Source: CAZYBG01 sp964645155 (GTDB lineage: Bacteria > Pseudomonadota > Alphaproteobacteria > Rhodobacterales > Rhodobacteraceae). From it: a DNA stretch of 6,662 bases. Each line of letters begins with the position of its first letter. Positions within the stretch are counted from its first letter, which is position 1. Below the pieces are notes generated by a model, which was not told where the DNA came from, ran no database searches, and saw nothing but the letters and a program-made list of their open reading frames with translations. The stretch covers positions 1-6,662 of the forward strand of contig CAZYBG010000137.1 in NCBI GenBank assembly GCA_964645155.1. Reading direction: 5' to 3'. Below, one piece after another: positions 6,030 to 6,662 of this stretch. The position numbers and the translations under genes were made by a program.

Positions 6030-6662
6030 CTCGGCCCCCTCAGTCGCGCCTGCAGTTCCAGCAGGTCGGCCCAGGCCTCGCGCTTGGCCGCCGGGTTGCG
6101 CAGCAGGTAGGCCGGGTGCAGCATCGGCAGGCAGGGGCGCCCGCGCGCCTCGGTCCAGCGGCCGCGGACCCGGGTGATGCCCGACAGGCCGGTCAGCACG
6201 CCGAGCGAGAAGCGCCCCATCGTCACCAGGATCTCGGGATCGGCGAGCGCGATGTGGCGGTCGAGGAACGGCGTCATCATCGCCAGCTCCGCGGCCGAGG
6301 GGTCGCGGTTGCCGGGCGGGCGCCAGGGCAGCATGTTGGTGATGTAGAGGGCGTGCGTGGGGTCGGGGCTGCCGCGCGACAGGCCGATCGCGGCGAACAT
6401 CCGGTCGAGCAGCTGGCCGGCGCGGCCGACGAAGGGCCTGCCCTGCAGGTCCTCCTCGCGCCCCGGGGCCTCGCCCACGATCATCACCCGCGCCGCCGGG
6501 TTGCCGTCGGCGAAGACGCAGCTGCGCGCGCCCTGCTTCAGCTCGCAATGCGGGTAGGCCGCCATCGCCTCGGCCAGAGCCTCGAGGCTCGCCGCCGCGC
6601 CGGCCATCGCCCCGGCCAGCGCCAGCGCCTCGGCCACGGCATCGCCCGCCGCCGCCGCGGGC
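6026..6662 (-). CDS. Uracil-DNA glycosylase, family 4-like (5' end beyond window)
   Basis: This DNA repair enzyme would remove uracil that arises by cytosine deamination or misincorporation. Residue numbers count from the in-frame GTG at 6637. The active-site block has GEAPGREEDLQG (55-66) followed by PFVGRAGQLLD (68-78); the substrate-binding block has NMLPWRPPGNRDP (101-113), and the third motif is HPAYLLRNP (174-182). The order and spacing fit the family 4 (UdgA-type) superfamily. The four cysteines that usually hold the 4Fe-4S cluster in family 4 are not all present. Cys31 sits at a usual position, but the usual KC is Pro-Trp (104-105), and the position near 120 is Met. The frame has no stop between 6637 and the right edge, and related alphaproteobacterial proteins usually have a longer N-terminus. 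The gene is therefore treated as 5'-partial and the GTG as probably internal. Its stop overlaps the next start as ATGA. Confidence 0.92.
   Translation of the reverse strand, partial: PAAAAGDAVAEALALAGAMAGAAASLEALAEAMAAYPHCELKQGARSCVFADGNPAARVMIVGEAPGREEDLQGRPFVGRAGQLLDRMFAAIGLSRGSPDPTHALYITNMLPWRPPGNRDPSAAELAMMTPFLDRHIALADPEILVTMGRFSLGVLTGLSGITRVRGRWTEARGRPCLPMLHPAYLLRNPAAKREAWADLLELQARLRGPR
6035..6041 (-). promoter_or_regulatory. Shine-Dalgarno site that fixes the LysE-type start
   Basis: On the minus strand GAGGGGG lies 5 bases before the ATG at 6029, inside the last codons of the glycosylase gene. The LysE-type frame is open for another 173 codons upstream, so this site, together with the ATGA overlap, is what supports the 206-residue version. 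Confidence 0.7.

Noticed and set aside
6030..6548. Upstream extension of the LysE-type protein to 379 residues
   Set aside because: The extra 173 codons read the glycosylase gene in the wrong frame and are Arg/Pro-rich. The family length, Shine-Dalgarno site and ATGA overlap all favour the start at 6029.
6635..6637. GTG at 6637 as the true glycosylase start
   Set aside because: The frame continues without a stop to the window edge, and relatives usually have a longer N-terminus, so the real start is probably outside the window. This is not proven.
1..6662. CRISPR array, tRNA or rRNA gene, insertion sequence or attachment site
   Set aside because: Coding sequence fills the window apart from one 119-base gap. 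No spaced repeats, transposase motifs, terminal repeats or RNA-gene sequences were seen by eye.

Overview
The window is very GC-rich. Codons end almost always in G or C, and the sense codons TTA, CTA and TCA are nearly absent. It encodes five adjacent genes, all on the minus strand, so it reads right to left. Protein features point to an alphaproteobacterium, probably of the Rhodobacterales type: a uracil-DNA glycosylase with a WRPPGNR motif, a MoaB, and an RND permease with GEHADHR after the proton-relay motif. This placement rests on remembered family resemblance, not on a search.

Right-hand block (6662 to 4870): a uracil-DNA glycosylase gene running off the right edge, a LysE/RhtB-type exporter gene, and a MoaB-type molybdenum cofactor gene. 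Each junction is a 4-base ATGA overlap of start and stop, and good Shine-Dalgarno sequences lie inside the preceding gene. This looks like one translationally coupled operon joining DNA repair, small-molecule export and cofactor synthesis.

Middle (4869 to 4751): a 119-base gap, the only real intergenic space. It holds a plausible sigma-70-type promoter facing left, with an inverted repeat over the -35 element, and no convincing terminator.

Left-hand block (4750 to 1): an RND efflux pump operon, with a periplasmic adaptor (membrane fusion protein) followed through another ATGA overlap by an AcrB/HAE-like inner-membrane permease. The permease runs off the left edge after 1091 visible residues. 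Together they would form the inner-membrane and periplasmic parts of a proton-driven tripartite exporter. No outer-membrane channel gene and no regulator gene lie in the window, and the substrate cannot be deduced.

The gene set looks like ordinary chromosomal content, with no mobile element, CRISPR array, RNA gene or sign of recent transfer. No new biological system is evident. The points most worth a second look are the glycosylase that lacks the usual iron-sulfur cysteines, the extra hydrophobic segment after TM12 of the permease, the helical tail on the adaptor, and the promoter/operator-like site in the gap.
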